A stretch of DNA of 64,000 bases. It comes from Angiostrongylus vasorum. Taxonomy: Eukaryota; Nematoda; Chromadorea; Rhabditida; Metastrongylidae. The stretch lies in NCBI GenBank assembly GCA_018806985.1, contig JADANN010000103.1:496001-560000 (forward strand), given 5' to 3'. Positions 37,201-49,384 of the stretch are shown piece after piece. Made by a program: the position numbers and the translations under genes. Below the pieces are notes generated by a model. That model searched no databases, had not been told where the DNA came from, and worked only from the letters and a program-made list of their open reading frames with translations. The first letter of the stretch is position 1, and the number at the start of each line of letters is the position of its first letter.

Positions 37201-40200
37201 GCTTCCCTCAGAGTAATATAGAAATATTTCGAACTCTTTTTTTTCTTTCATTTTCACAAGTCCGTTGGACTACTTGGTTCCCGTAGCTATATTAGCTCTA
37301 CTTTTCTGCTCAGTTTGTTGCCTTTTCCTTATTTTGGTTGGATTCGCTTCTTACTCCTCAAAAAAATACGAGCAAATCTACTCCCTGTTTTTTTTTATTA
37401 ATTGTTACATATCCCTGTGCTCCACAACGGCTGCGACTGCCTGTGGCGGTGAAGACCTGGGGCAGACTTTGAACAGGCTGAGCTCGAGATTCCAGGGAAC
37501 CAAAATGTCTTAACCAGCAAATCTCCGAAAAATGGAGATTATGCTGGGGCCTGCACAACCAGTGAGGACGGACCATTCAAGTACCAAGTATGAAGTAGTT
37601 GTTACATAACTCTTAGTCCTAAGTTAACAGATGAGAGTTCTCATCATGTTCCTATCGACTATGCAAAACTTCTGAGACGACCTAACAGCGCCTTACTTTT
37701 GAGGTGGGTTCAACATCTTTATGTTCACATTATCAGTGGTTTTCTTTAAAATCTATTTTCTGATGCTTTCAGATGTTCAATACCGTCCAGAGTGGAGCAT
37801 TTCTTGATTGACGCTGGACTTTTGGGACATCGACAATTTCACCTTCTTGGCGTCAATGTCGCTGAGTTTATAGCGTTGTCCAACTTCTACCGAGCGATTC
37901 TTCGGCACGATTGTTGGTTTTCCATTGCGACTAAACGCAAGTTTATGATAATGCATGATCGAATCGTAGTCATACGGCATTCCTAACGGATCGATGATCT
38001 TTCGTGGATACTTCTCGAAGTTTCTCATCATTCCTAAAAAAAACCTCTTCAGCATTTTTTTGTTTTAGAGAAATCAATACGATGCTTACATCTTTTGCGA
38101 ATTTTACCCCATGGTCCAGTAAGGTTTCCACTTTAAACAACCGTTCTGATGTTTTCTGATAAGTTTTCTCTAAGCGCATCATAGTTTTATTTCTGATCAA
38201 TACCTCTTCAACCATATGTATTGTCAACAACTTTTGTAAAAAACGAACGAACATCCATAGAAATGCTGACCGAAAATGTTACTCAAACGATTTCAAAGAA
38301 TTTATGGGCAAAAAAATTTCCTATCAGATAGGAGAGGGATAATGAGAGGCTAATGTTGACTTCAGCGGAAAGAAAAAAAATCAGTAGAAGTTCTCAGAAT
38401 ACCTGGCCTGATGTTGTCCTCCTGTATGTCGACGTATTTGTCACGATCCGTTCTTGAGTGCTCATGGAAAAATCCAAGCGCATGCATTAATTCATGGGCG
38501 ATAATTCCCTGGAAAGTTCCGTGATCTGCGCCAATGAACAAATCGATTCGTCATATTAGTTAGTCTTCATGGTGTTGGACTGAAGACTGGATGATTTAAA
38601 AAAAAAGATTCTATTAATGAGCCACCTCCCAACGGTTTACCGCCACAACATGACTGGGAGGTGTTCCTGGGTGTTCGACTGCGTTGTACAGCGGGTGGAT
38701 TCAACCCCAGGACGGCTTTCCAAGCTGAGAAGGAGTCTGGCGTTTCCATCAGGAAGTCATGCTAAGAGTAAACCAATAACAGGATCCATCACCGTCCTGG
38801 TATATTACTAGGCACATGGTGGTAAATGTCTCTCTGATCCACAAGGGCCGCGACTGCTTGTGGTGGTGACGACCTAGGGCAGACTTTGGATAGGCTAACC
38901 TCGGAAGTTCAGCGAACCACAGTGGCTAAACCAGCAAAACTTCGAAAAGTAGAAATTGTGCTGGGGCCTGCATAAACAGTGAAGACGGGCATTCCAAATA
39001 TCCAGGTATTAATGAGCCAAAGAATTAGCTGCTTACAAACAATAGCCAAAGCCCTTGCTCTTTGTGACTTATATTTAAATCCGCACTTATTTTTTTGTTG
39101 ATGTTAGCGTTAACCGTAAACAAAAAATTCTGTCATCGTTTCACATCATGTTCTCCTACGACTTCCCACGTATTTTTTCTTTGGCCTTGCTATACGTTTC
39201 TAGAATATTTCTAAAATGGACTGACTGCAACAATGGTTGTTTAGCAGGAAATAACGATTTAATCAAATGCCTCCATAAAAGCAGAACCTTCGAGAAACAC
39301 TTGTCGACTTCAAGCGAGACCGTCTGATTGCCACCGGCACGGCCAACATAGGATGAACAACTGAAATCCGTTATCTAAAGGCTCCGAGTCTCAACTGTTT
39401 TCAGAAATTGTCGGGAGTATGGAAAGAGAATACGTTTTAATTTTTCTACTTATTTAAGCAGCAAAATAAGAAGATAAACGTGAAAAATAATAAAAGCTTA
39501 TTATACCAGTTTAGTGGACAGATGTGTAGTTGAAGAAGAGCAGAACCGCTTCTTGTCGGTTTACAATATTTTTAGAACTTTTTTTCGTAAAAAAAGGTTA
39601 CGCCTACATTGTTAACTTTTTTTATCCACTGCCTATTACAGTTCTTCACAGGAGGGTGTTATGTGTGTTACAACCACAGTGATGCTGAGATATTTGCAAA
39701 ACTCTGGACCGCTGGACTCTGCGGTGGGGATGGAACACGCCGTTACCCTTTCCGAGGGCTAACGTGTTCACCACCAAACCATGCGGGTCCTTCGTTTCGC
39801 CTGCCTCTCAGCTAATTCTTTTTAATTCTTAGTCGTTACATTTACAATTGTACGTATTAAAAGTTATGAGATATAAAAAAATAAAAAGTTAAAAGCAGAA
39901 AAAGTAATAATATACTTATAAAAAGGTGAACTTTTAAGTGCTTCTAAAAGAAGTGCTTAGAAGTTTAAACTTATAAGGCACTCAAACGTTTGTACATATA
40001 AAAAGTAATAATAGTAACAACAACAATAATAATAATAATAGTGGGAATAATAACGACACTCGCAAGAATACTGGCATTATAAGTATGGTAGAAGCCCATC
40101 CTTGTCGTATTCTCGAATATTCGAAAAGAAAAGAGCATACCCGAATGCAACATTCCTCCTGATGTAGATGTAGTCGACGTCGTCATTTTCTCGTGGCACA

Positions 40201-43200
40201 AAACGTATGCACGTCTTCTGTTTATACTCGTCAAACGCTTGTGCGATGGCGGCACGTTGGCTGAAAATCGAAGTCAGAAGGCTACGCACCGTCACCGTCA
40301 GAAATCAGACAAATCTTATTCATTTGAAAACAAATAGAGGTTTTGTATCATGTAGTACTTCACAAATTCGTATACATGCACGAAGTCCAGGGCTCACCAA
40401 GCCTCCCTTCCCTCAGGGGTCGTGAAATTGGTACTAGATCTGTCTGGAGAAAGTGCCTTATCTGCAATTTACGTGGGCACGCTCTAGCCTGGCTATCTTA
40501 CGGCCTTGGGAAGGATCGATTTGACCAGCACTCAATGACATTCATAACGAAGGGAAAATCGTCAAGCAGCAGCCGAACCTACACGTAAAAGTTGGAGGGC
40601 CTTCGTGGATGATGGATGAGAAGATGCAAGAAGTGCTAAGATCCGCATAGTGGATGTGAAGGATCGCTGGTGTGAAACAAAAAAACGTAGATTTATAACA
40701 GGTTTCTTCCATAGTTGTAGAAACCAAAACCATTCACATAAACAAATTTCTTCTATTTTTGTTATCTGGCTTAGTTTACATACGATATTATTGATTTAGT
40801 TCATGATCTTACCGATTTTTCTTGTTCACTAAACTCAAATAATACTGTGATTTTGTCCACAGTTTTTTATGAGTGTAAAATAAACATCTTAGCATAAAGG
40901 ATAAAAAACGGTAAAGCTCTCGGCGTTGATCAATCTCTGGGGGGATGCGCCATACATTCGACTTCATTAAGCATCATTTGGAGGTGATTGAATGCATATC
41001 TGGCGTTTACAATGACTCGCAGTAGCCTACCGATGTATCGAACCAGTGCTGCTATCCTCCCAGACAAGTCTGGTACCAATTTGCCTAATCTGGAGGGATG
41101 GAAGGCTTGGTGGGCCGTGGGAGCCGGGATCGATTTCACGTGTGTGTCGCAGTGGCGCCTCCAACCACTGCGCCACCTGCGCCTTTACTTTTTGCCACTT
41201 TAGCATAGAGCTATAAAAGGGCGCTGCTACTGGCAATTTTCCTTCATCAATCCACTTCACCCCGATGCTGAATGAGATCTTCAGTCGGCTTTATGCTGCT
41301 TGAAATTAGTAGATGAAAACGAGTTTGGTAGCAAAATATCACAGGTTGTTAACACTTATTAAACCTTCATCCTTCGGCCTATATTTTGTCCATTTTGAGC
41401 TGCATTCCAACTTTTTGTTCTCTATGCTGCAACTTCTTACTCTGTTTTGTTCTTAAGTTATGAGTAGATTCCCTCAATATTTTAATAGGAGGAAAAACGC
41501 TAATGAACAAATCGAAATATTTGCCGGATTGCTAGTCACGAACATATTCCAGACTAGACAGACTAAAGAGCAACGTAATGAGGTACTAGGAATCATCTCT
41601 AAAATGCGTTACATGATTTTATCAGATGAACAACTGCTTGTTCTTACTTGAACTATGCATTTGTTGCGGTTCCGCAGTGTATATTAATGACACATGCAGC
41701 GCACTGATTAGAAGTCTGATGTGCTGCACATGGTCTCTGGTTCAATCCGTCGCCCTCATCTAGCCAAACTCCCATCTCTCCAAGATCGGCAAATTGGGTC
41801 CAGATTTGTATGTCGGGTAGAAGCATTAACATAATGAATTGACAAGTCGCCGAAAGTAATTGTATAGAGAAAATAGGCACTGAATCACTTTCATGATGCT
41901 CTATAAAGTTGAACATATTATGCAACACGAAGCAGACATTTTTTTTCTGTATTTGTGCTTTATATGCACTTCTAAGAATGTGGTAATAGAATTTTCGTCA
42001 GCTCTTCATCTAACCCAAGGTTTTCTTTCCATCAGTTTGCAACAAACGCAGTCATCGATGTAGCAGTGATACGTGAGCAATAAATCTTCATATACCCCCT
42101 ACCACCCAAGGATTCGATTATTCGTTTCACAAACGAACAAACACAATAAATTTCCATCAAAGGCTTTAAAATTCTTTGTCTTACTTGCCAGGAAAGGAAG
42201 TCTGAAGAAAAGTTGTAGTGCCAGATTTTTGAACCAAGTAAAAGCCCTCCAGATCATGAGGGCGTTATTTAAATATTATTGTGAGTTTGTGGTTGGTTGG
42301 TACGGTCTAAATAGAGCTTAGTGCAAACATTGAATAATCCTCCGTCCATAACGAGAAAAAGCTCAGTGCAAACAGTGAGATAAGTGTGCTTCTCGTTATG
42401 AACAACGATGCCCCACCCAGTGCGCCCTTTGTTCGCGAAAAAATCGATAAGCACAAAAAGCACAGAAGCCGAACTGGGGTGAAAAAGAATGATAGGCCGA
42501 CAAACCGTGCGCAAATTGCAAGAATACACCCTATACATGTTATTTGTGAGAAAAACTTTTAACAAACCATTCAAAAATACAAAGTAGGTCTTTATTTACA
42601 CTATATTTGCCTTTCATTAATATCTGTTAGTCTTCTTTTATGTAATACTCCCTGCAGTATTTAGCTATTTGCCTCGTTTTTTGCGCGACCAGTTATTACA
42701 CCACGATTTCATGTTTTGCTCCATTTCCATTTTTGCTGATTAACTGTGTATAGAAAGCTTATATAAATGGGTGTCGTTGTTTGTACTTAGATACTTGGAT
42801 GGCCCATCCTCACTCGTTATGCGGATCTCTGCATAATCTCTACTTTTTTCGGAGTCTTGCTGGTTTAGCCACTGTGGTTCGCTGGAGTCCCGAGCTCAGC
42901 CAGGGGAAAGTCTGCCCCCACCTTGTCACCACCACAGGCAGTCGGCGCCCTTGTGGATCGGAGAAAGATTTGCTACTACCATGCGACTACTTTGGTACCA
43001 AGACGGTGATGGATTCTGGTATTGGTTTGCTCATAGATGGGCTTCCTGATGGAAAAGTCGGACTCCTTCTCACCTTGGATGACCATGCCAGAGGGATGAA
43101 TCTCTCGCTGTACATCGCAGCCCGACACCCAGGAACATCACCCAGCCACGATGAGGCGGTAAACCTGTTGGGAGGATCGTTATTTATATCAATTTGATTC

Positions 43201-45990
43201 TCAAAGAATTTCGTTGCTTGAAACAACACTCCCGCTACTGTAGCTCCTGAAGCAGTAATTTTTTGCTTTTAGAAAGTGTTATTAAGCCCAAAAAAATACT
43301 GAAAGTTCGTTGACTTACTCGGTTGTCATCCCCTCTTCGAGAACATATGGTACTTGTCCGTCTGTCCATAGCTTTTCTGGATACGTGATGAGGTTCAATG
43401 CACTGTAGTACTGTAATTACTAGTCTTTCCTTCTAGAACACTGAATAAGCAATTGAAAAAATCCGCATGGAGATTATTATAGTAACTTAAAAAAAACTTT
43501 TACGACACGAACTCCATCTAAAGTTACTAGCGGATAGCTAAATAGACTTTGAAGAAAACCTAGGCTTCTCCTGGCGTCGGAAAATTGCTATCCAACTTTT
43601 CACGAGAAAAATTGATTCCGGCTCACAACGGTTGGGAATCGAGTTTGGAGCGCTTGCAATGAAGACCTTAGAAGGCTTTAGCATGATGAGCCTGAGATTC
43701 TAGGAAGTATCACGCTAGACAAGCATTCACTGACGTTCATGAAGAAGAACAAATCCTTAAGTTGCAATCGAAGCCGTACCCAAATTCGAAGACCTTTGTG
43801 GATAACAGATCCGAAGGGAAGAAGTGCTGGCACCCATGCAATATACGACATTTGCTCGTATAAATGGAAAAAAGCTGATAGTATAGTTTTCCTATCGCGA
43901 AAACCAAGATTTCCTCTTTTTTGTAAGCACTGCCCATTGTTGGTGACGGAAATTCAAGAACATTTACAAATTTACTACTGTCTTCCGTGGCGGTAAAATA
44001 CAGTCGAACTTGAAGGTCGTACACTTCATGCTATTTTCCGGCTATAAATTTACCGGTAGTATGAAAGCGAGTTCCACTGTTTTGTCTTTCCTTCCAAATA
44101 TGGGAATATCACCATCTAATCGGTTCATCTTCTTGTCAAAGTAAATGTATTCTCGTTGGTTTCGAATCGAGTTTGATGGGTATAAGATTTATTCACTAGC
44201 TGACTCACACTAGTTGGGAAGCAGTCCGGCATTCTAATCCATAAGCTCAACTATCAACGCCTGAAATAACCCTGTGCTCGGAGAAATCAACAAGCCAAGT
44301 GGCTGACCCCCGTTGAAATCTATAAGAGTGGTCGCCCACTTGCGTTGACGATGTGGGAACACTTTACTACTGGTCTCTCGGGATTTCAAGGTAAAATCTC
44401 CCTATGCACCCAATAACATACCACTTAAGCTGATTTTTTTCTGCACCAGAAGATTTTTTGTGATGACAATCAATCTGAGTATTTAAACGAGCGCAGTAAT
44501 TTACTGCTAAATGGTCTGAGAGCATTGAAAAAGTTTGAACAGCTTTTTTTCCTACCATGAACATTCCTCATGCAAGCCGGATATGCTTGGAATTATAAGG
44601 CAGACCTCCTATTGGTGCATAGAATGCATTCATGCATTCCTGAGGGATGAGATGACGCATATAGGGGTTGTATTCTGCTCGTGGATTTGACGAAAATCCT
44701 GAAACCAGGTGACCGGAAGGCACGCGGGGAAAGCTTCAGAGTCATCTCCAGTAGAAGAGCCTCACATCTATCGGAAGGACCCGAATCCCAGCTTTGGTTT
44801 CCATGTGGGAACCCGACAAAGTACCTTTGGGCATCGTCTAAAGCAGCAAAAGTAGAAATGCCTCGTTCTGAAAGATGATGGTCTTCCTGGACCTGAAGCG
44901 GATAGGGTTTATTCAGCACTAGTGCTGCATGACAAAATGAATGAGGACTTCTGTGTTGGTGTCAGCTCGAGTAATTACTTAATAGAGCTAACACAGAACA
45001 TGGTCTTTGATAACATTTCTGTTAACTATATGCTTTGTAACTTTATGGTTTCGTGTAATAACCATGACTTACTGGTCTTCTGAAAACAGCCTCCTCGTCG
45101 ATAGCAGGATCGTCACGGAATCGTCGAAGAGTTGATTCGTCCACATTCGGCATTCCGACGATGTCGCCCTCAAGAAGCTTCAAGTTCTGTACTGAATCCA
45201 GCAGTTCTTCCGACGGTATATCCACTAAAAAGGGCTCCGAATAAAAGGTGAAATATGGAGATGTTGCCAAATTTCTTGAATTTCTCGTCAAATATCCGAA
45301 ATACAAGTTTTCAACGCAAAATAGCAGTCGTGTGTGCTGGTGGCTTTCTTTCCTCTAGAGACTGTTGAGCCCACAGGGTCAAATATAACGGCATAAATAA
45401 ATATCGAACAGTATGAAGCCAAGTGATATGATGTTTAATGGAGCATTGACTAACTAGCCTGGCTTTTCAGCTGCAAAAATGAAATCCTCCGGTTGCAAGA
45501 ACTTTTTCCGAGAAATCTGAAAAGCGCTTCTTAGTTGGAAAGGTTCGATGAAGAAAGATTAGGAAATAGAATAAGGCATTGATGAATTTTTTCTAAACAT
45601 GGCCAATCCTAAATGTGATTTTTCCTGATAGTATGGAGCAACAAAATAGAATAAGCCTGAAAACTAAATGAATTTGACTCGAAACGGTCCTGCATATCAA
45701 TGGTCCTTCAACGAGAATCCAATATCACTAAGCTTGATCTTAGTGCTTCAGGATTTTGAATGCCGAAGATGTTATGAAAAGGATTGAAAACGAGTTTTGT
45801 ACGAAGTACACGACATCATTGATCGATTAATGATATCGATTGATAGTTATGGGACAATTTTTGTGAAGCCTTTTGAACACGTACCGTCAAAGCGCTCCTT
45901 GACGAGCTTTGCGTTAACATTAGGAATTCGAACGACGCCAAGTGCTGTAATATACCGTACTGCAACGACAAGTAGAACGTAGACGAGCAT
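34269..45990 (-). CDS. Secreted astacin metalloprotease with two ShK domains (NAS-13/14/15-like)
   Basis: Zinc endopeptidase of the nematode astacin (NAS) family. Exons on the minus strand: 45990-45885, 45224-45073, 43410-43319, 40260-40141, 39360-39288, 38508-38403, 38033-37843, 36825-36688, 35051-34921 (least sure), 34812-34690, 34471-34269. Features in order: signal peptide [16 protein letters not shown]; prodomain with LEGD (Asp56, the usual zinc-blocking aspartate); [11 protein letters not shown] at the start of the catalytic domain (about residue 98); [19 protein letters not shown] (His186, Glu187, His190, His196); Met-turn SIMHY (241-245); a Thr/Ser-rich linker; then two six-cysteine ShK domains ([12 protein letters not shown]…CGFC and [12 protein letters not shown]…CGRC-stop). 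It is about 475 residues long, as expected for the family. Phases fit except between the linker exon and the first ShK exon, where one base is in conflict. An ATG at 46026 is an alternative start, but an acceptor just 5' of 45990 favours the shorter form. The large introns hold many repeats. Confidence 0.92.
35115..35345 (+). mobile_element. R3 copy in astacin intron
   Basis: Antisense to the gene. Blocks gatagaaaactagctcaggg, gtatggtgtagtggtgaacacg and tgcaaatatctcagcatcattg. It begins about 65 bases from the linker exon acceptor. Confidence 0.65.
36168..36455 (-). mobile_element. SINE-A copy in astacin intron
   Basis: Same strand as the gene. From aaggataaaaggataaaactc to accgcgccacatgcgcg; the tail-proximal part is slightly altered (tttctgttgaccaatcccc). 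Confidence 0.75.
36970..37150 (+). mobile_element. R3 copy in astacin intron
   Basis: Forward R3 from ggcactggtagatagaaaactagctc to ctcagcatcattatgggtg; the A-rich 3' end is missing. Confidence 0.65.
37425..37590 (-). mobile_element. R2 partial copy in astacin intron
   Basis: Only the terminal 165 bases of R2 (cacaacggctgcgactgcctgtgg to gaccattcaagtacc). It ends about 250 bases from exon 37843-38033. Confidence 0.7.
38618..39010 (-). mobile_element. R2 full-length copy in astacin intron
   Basis: From cacctcccaacggtttaccgcc to gaagacgggcattccaaat. It begins about 110 bases from the exon carrying the zinc motif. Confidence 0.75.
39610..39815 (-). mobile_element. R3 copy in astacin intron
   Basis: Reverse R3: ttaactttttttatccactgc, gatgctgagatatttgcaaaac, gggctaacgtgttcaccacc, atgcgggtccttcgtttcgcc. 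Confidence 0.65.
40380..40680 (+). mobile_element. R4 5'-truncated copy in astacin intron
   Basis: It starts at agtccagggctcaccaagcc, lacks the tRNA-like head, and continues through aattggtactagatctgtctgg, tttacgtgggcacgctctagc, aaagttggagggccttcgtgg, gaagtgctaagatccgcatag. Confidence 0.6.
40894..41185 (-). mobile_element. SINE-A copy in astacin intron
   Basis: Complete and close to consensus: aaggataaaaaacggtaaagctctcggcg to ccaaccactgcgccacctgcgcc. Confidence 0.8.
41690..41935 (+). mobile_element. Degenerate SINE-A copy
   Basis: The head is acacatgcagcgcactgattagaag, the B-box region ctggttcaatccgtcgcc, then gccaaactcccatctctcc and a strongly diverged 3' half. Confidence 0.45.
42780..43185 (+). 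mobile_element. R2 full-length copy in astacin intron
   Basis: From gatacttggatggcccatcctcac to gaggcggtaaacctgttggg. It leaves a 138-codon open frame (42781-43197) that is not shared in frame by the other copies, so it is not taken as coding. Confidence 0.75.
43640..43870 (+). mobile_element. Degenerate R4 3' half
   Basis: Blocks gagtttggagcgcttgcaatg, tgacgttcatgaagaagaac, attcgaagacctttgtggataac, gaagtgctggcacccatgcaat. Confidence 0.45.
44590..44900. other. GC-richer island in astacin intron 2
   Basis: It stands out from the AT-rich intron and is open on both strands for 60-100 codons. One edge (gaatgcattcatgcattcctgaggg) resembles a SINE-A tail. I cannot identify it as an exon or repeat; a family seen once in this window is a reasonable guess. 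Confidence 0.3.
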
Positions 45991-45998
45991 AGATCTAA
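45991..45998 (-). promoter_or_regulatory. Acceptor just 5' of the astacin start codon
   Basis: On the minus strand TTATTTAG is followed by ATCT and then ATG at 45990. The spacing fits spliced-leader addition, giving a 4-base 5' UTR. Upstream codons in the same frame are open back to 46071, so an unspliced longer start is not excluded. Confidence 0.5.
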
Positions 45999-46196
45999 AT
46001 AATAAGTTAGAAACGGACGAATTCATTCCATACAAAGTGTCTTTCGAAAAAAATGGCACAAGTTCATGCAAGACTTCAGAGATTGTTACGACTAGAACAC
46101 TGTTACAATTTTCCTATTTCAGAAAACTACGGACCGGGTTTTTTAAACACTTGAGCTAATTTGGATAAGCAACTGTATATCCTTCTTTCCACCTCT

Positions 46197-47330
46197 TCAT
46201 AATTTCCAGCTAGGTTGCTTTTTCTGCTTGCGGATTAATGTTCGTCCCGTCCAAAGGCAGGCATGCGAAGAACTCCCGAGTTCATCACTATAGGTAGCAG
46301 TCGCAACTTGTGTGGAAGTTTCAAAGTTGTACACCTGAGTTCTTTCCTGTACAACGTTGATTTGCCACAGTGAGCAGTTGAGCCACAAAAAGGAAATTAG
46401 GGGGATATTTTTTGAACAAAAATATTCAGTTCAAGTGATTGGTGTCAGTTCTTTATCTCATATTATTAATGCTGACGTATGCCTTCATAGAAGATGGTGA
46501 TGAAGTAAAGGATGTAGTCGTAACATATCGCTCTCACGCAGTTCTACTAATCGATCCGCATTGATCACGTTGTTAGTGTTTTTATATTTTCTTACGTACA
46601 CCATCTGCGTCGCCTTTTAGTTGTGTTCAACTAGTGAACTCCTGAGTGGGTGCAAGTGAACTCCTTTTTGCTGTTGTTGCGCAACACTGCTGCTCAGTGC
46701 GTTTCATTTGTTCAAGGGATACGAAGAGCATCAAACATTTTTGCATGAAGGCCTCTATTTCCGCTTTTCCAGGGCATCTGGCCGGACCCTATTTCCGCAT
46801 ATACATATATATATATATATATATATATTTTGTTGAACTACTTCTTCTTTTGGAGGGCACTGCTAGAGAAAATCAACCACGTCGATTTCAGTTTGATGTC
46901 GTTAACAACAACGAGATGACATGCTCATGTTAGGAGCAGTATTTCAGAGCATTTTCCTTCGTGTTGATTTTTTACCATGCACTAATTCTCACATCATTAT
47001 TTGGCTTCTTGCTATTTCATGATGACAGGCAATCTGTACCCATTCACAAGGAAAGGTATGAATGTATTAAAATCGAGGAAATTTTGAATAAAGTAGACCT
47101 GAGTAATAAAGTCGAGGCGTGAAAAAAGATAATCAGGAATAAGAAAAACGAGTCGGATGAACGAATGAAGACAAGGAAAAAACCTGATGGAAAATGATGA
47201 ATAAGAGAGAGCGAACCTATCGCTATTATGAAAATGACCGCGATGAGCACAGCCAACCGGACAGGATCCAAGGAGACGAGGGCGGGACGACTACTCGAGC
47301 AGCCTGACGCACTGCCACTAGCTGACCGGC
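46197..47330 (-). CDS. Possible single-pass membrane protein, two exons seen
   Basis: Two stretches look coding but are not joined by matching phase, so this is a fragmentary model. Exon 47330-47217 (acceptor TTTGTTCCAG, donor ATAG|GTTCGC, phase 1 on both sides) is GC-rich against its surroundings and encodes a Ser/Gly-rich segment followed by a membrane helix (VRLAVLIAVIFIIAI). Exon 46346-46197 (acceptor TTGTACAG, phase 0) encodes about 49 polar residues, YNFETSTQVATATYSDELGS then a basic end RKQKKQPSWKL-stop. That would fit a short cytosolic tail. At least one exon is missing between them. The stop lies about 200 bases upstream of the astacin start on the same strand. I do not recognise the family. 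Confidence 0.35.
46800..46829. repeat. (TA)n microsatellite
   Basis: Alternating TA run of about 28 bases, within the intron of the tentative membrane-protein gene. Confidence 0.9.
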
Positions 47331-48119
47331 CTGGAACAAATCCGCTCAAGTCATTGTGTACAGAAAACAATCAGCACATGTGCAGTTCGTAAACAAGGAG
47401 CATCACCAGTGCACTAATATTAGGGCGTAATTTTATCGCTGCACATTAGTTTGGTGAACGATCAATGAAATCAGAAAATGCACAAGAAATCCCCAAATAT
47501 GGTGTATTTCAAAAAAGTCCGTTGGGCTATATTTTATAGCTTTCTAGTCACATGGAGCACAGCATACTCTAAACTGGTGTGTTGTAGGAAAATATTAGGT
47601 GTCTTATAAGGTTTGAGCTAGCAACGGGTGCAGGGTAAGGTCATTCTGATGAAGAAGCTTTCAAAATATGTAGACTTTTTTGTTTGGCAAAATTCACACC
47701 TCTATTTACATCCACTATACTTTTTGACGAAGTTTTTTATTCTTCTTTTTTCTTCTGAATGAAAACTATGAAGCATTAAGATTTTTAAAAAAAATTGAAA
47801 AATAAGGTTGCTTCTTTCAACGAGAAGGTAGGGGAAAAGCTAGCTGTAAAAAAAATTAATATAAAGTTTCAAAGCTGTCGATTTATATCTAGCCGTTATA
47901 CAACAGTGGTCCTTACGGCTCTTAGGGCTGTTAATTTGATCCAGATGATAGAATCCCCAACTTTTAGTCACTTTGGTGATACAGGAAACTTAATACGCTA
48001 GCTTACAAACAATATTGCTGTTATTATTGTAAAAATTTTTTCTTTACTTAGAAGGACTATCTACAATATCACTGGAAATCTGTAACATATTTGAAACACA
48101 TTTGTATAAACATGAAGTT
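47331..48119. other. Gene-free stretch
   Basis: AT-rich. No repeat family or exon recognised; 5' exons of the tentative membrane-protein gene may be here. Confidence 0.35.
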
Positions 48120-48350
48120 TTTCGGATTTACGTGCGGGTCCAGCTGCCACTTGAGCGGTCTCGCTTATTGTTGAGGATTGTTGAGCGCTTATCAAGTTGA
48201 TCCTCTCTGGAGTCCTAGAATAGTACTACTACAGCGCTCTTTCTAGGCCCATAACAGGCAGAGTCAGCCCTTGTGGATCGGAAGGAACATCTCGTCGCCA
48301 ACTCCAGTGCTGGTCCGCCGACATCAGAGGGATAGGGCATCTCTCTGTGT
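48120..48350 (+). mobile_element. Strongly degenerate R2 copy
   Basis: Recognisable only by cttgagcggtctcgc, ctctctggagtcctagaat and cagcccttgtggatcggaag followed by a shortened end. Confidence 0.35.
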
Positions 48351-49380
48351 TTTTCGCACCTTTTACTATTTGATGAGTGGTAAAAACTGATAATTTCAAT
48401 AACGCCAGGCTATGCAGTATTAGAGAAGTTCTGCAAAGCTTCTGACTCAATCCGCTTCTTAAAGGAAGGATCTATTGAAACTAGATTGAAACGCTCTGTC
48501 TTAAGGAAATTACCGTTTCTCCTAAAGTGCTCACAAAAAAGTTCAGTGGCAACAAGTATTTCTATGATATGACGAGTGGGCATGTAGACAGGCTATACAC
48601 ACCAGCATGGGCTTATATATAGATGCATGCAAATATCCACATAAATACATGCTCATGTGCACTACACCACACACCGAGGTATCACACCGAGGTCTATATT
48701 TTCACAAGTGCCACGAGAATTCCAAAAAAGGCGCTGGTCATCGGGATCGGGCATTGAACCGTGTGGGTGAGCTGAGAGTGCGGCTTCATTTTCGGTTGTT
48801 TGACTTCGCACTTCAGTCGATGCTTCGGAGAACAATGCGTGGACAAAGTCAACAAACATCGCCTCCAGTTCAGCAATGCACCATCGTCGGACATCGGGAC
48901 GGTGTTGCTACCATCGGGTTGTCCTATCAGTCAGACTGTCAGCCGTTCCGTTATCACGTACCGTAGTGAAAGTGTCGCCATTCATCCGAATATGCTAACA
49001 AGAACGACAAAGCTCATCCATATGTGGCAATGGGAACAACGTAAATGCAAAAGCCGTTGCACCCACCTACTTTCGTCCACTCCATGGAAAGAAAGTTGAG
49101 GAACTTTGGCGACATCAGTGAATTTTTTAAATACCAGCGCTGACTAATGAGTAGGCCTTGCTTCATGAGGTGATGCCCTTGCTTCGCTGTGTGGATCCAA
49201 AGCAAATAATAGGAACTTTGAGCTACACTAGCATGAGTTCCATGTCATCTACCTCACATCGACGTTAATACGAAGAGGTAAATTGTGATGTGATTCAACA
49301 CATTGTTTTTTAACTATTATTTTCGTTACCCATCTAGAGTACTAAGGTGAGCATAGAGTTTCAGTCAGCAACGCCTTGAA
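48351..49380. other. Gene-free stretch
   Basis: Open frames on both strands at 48600-49200 (GC-richer, 60-119 codons) overlap one another. I looked for transposase signatures and found none. Nothing else is recognised. Confidence 0.3.
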
Positions 49381-49384
49381 GTGT

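Noticed and set aside
38508..38525. Acceptor GCGCAG upstream of the astacin zinc-motif exon, adding HGTFQ
   Set aside because: It would need phase 1, but the previous exon ends in phase 0; the CTTTCCAG acceptor at 38509 fits both phase and sequence.
42781..43197. 138-codon open frame
   Set aside because: It lies wholly within an R2 repeat copy, and other R2 copies do not keep the frame open.
43737..44024. Minus-strand frame with [17 protein letters not shown] as an astacin exon
   Set aside because: Exons 2 and 3 join in phase without it, and it has no place in the astacin fold; it overlaps an R4 remnant.
45460..45525. Minus-strand stretch [15 protein letters not shown] with acceptor CTTTTCAG as an astacin prodomain exon
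   Set aside because: Its phase does not follow exon 1 without hitting a stop, whereas exon 1 joins directly and in phase to 45224-45073.
48600..49200. Overlapping open frames as a transposase remnant
   Set aside because: No DDE/D motif order or terminal inverted repeats could be seen.
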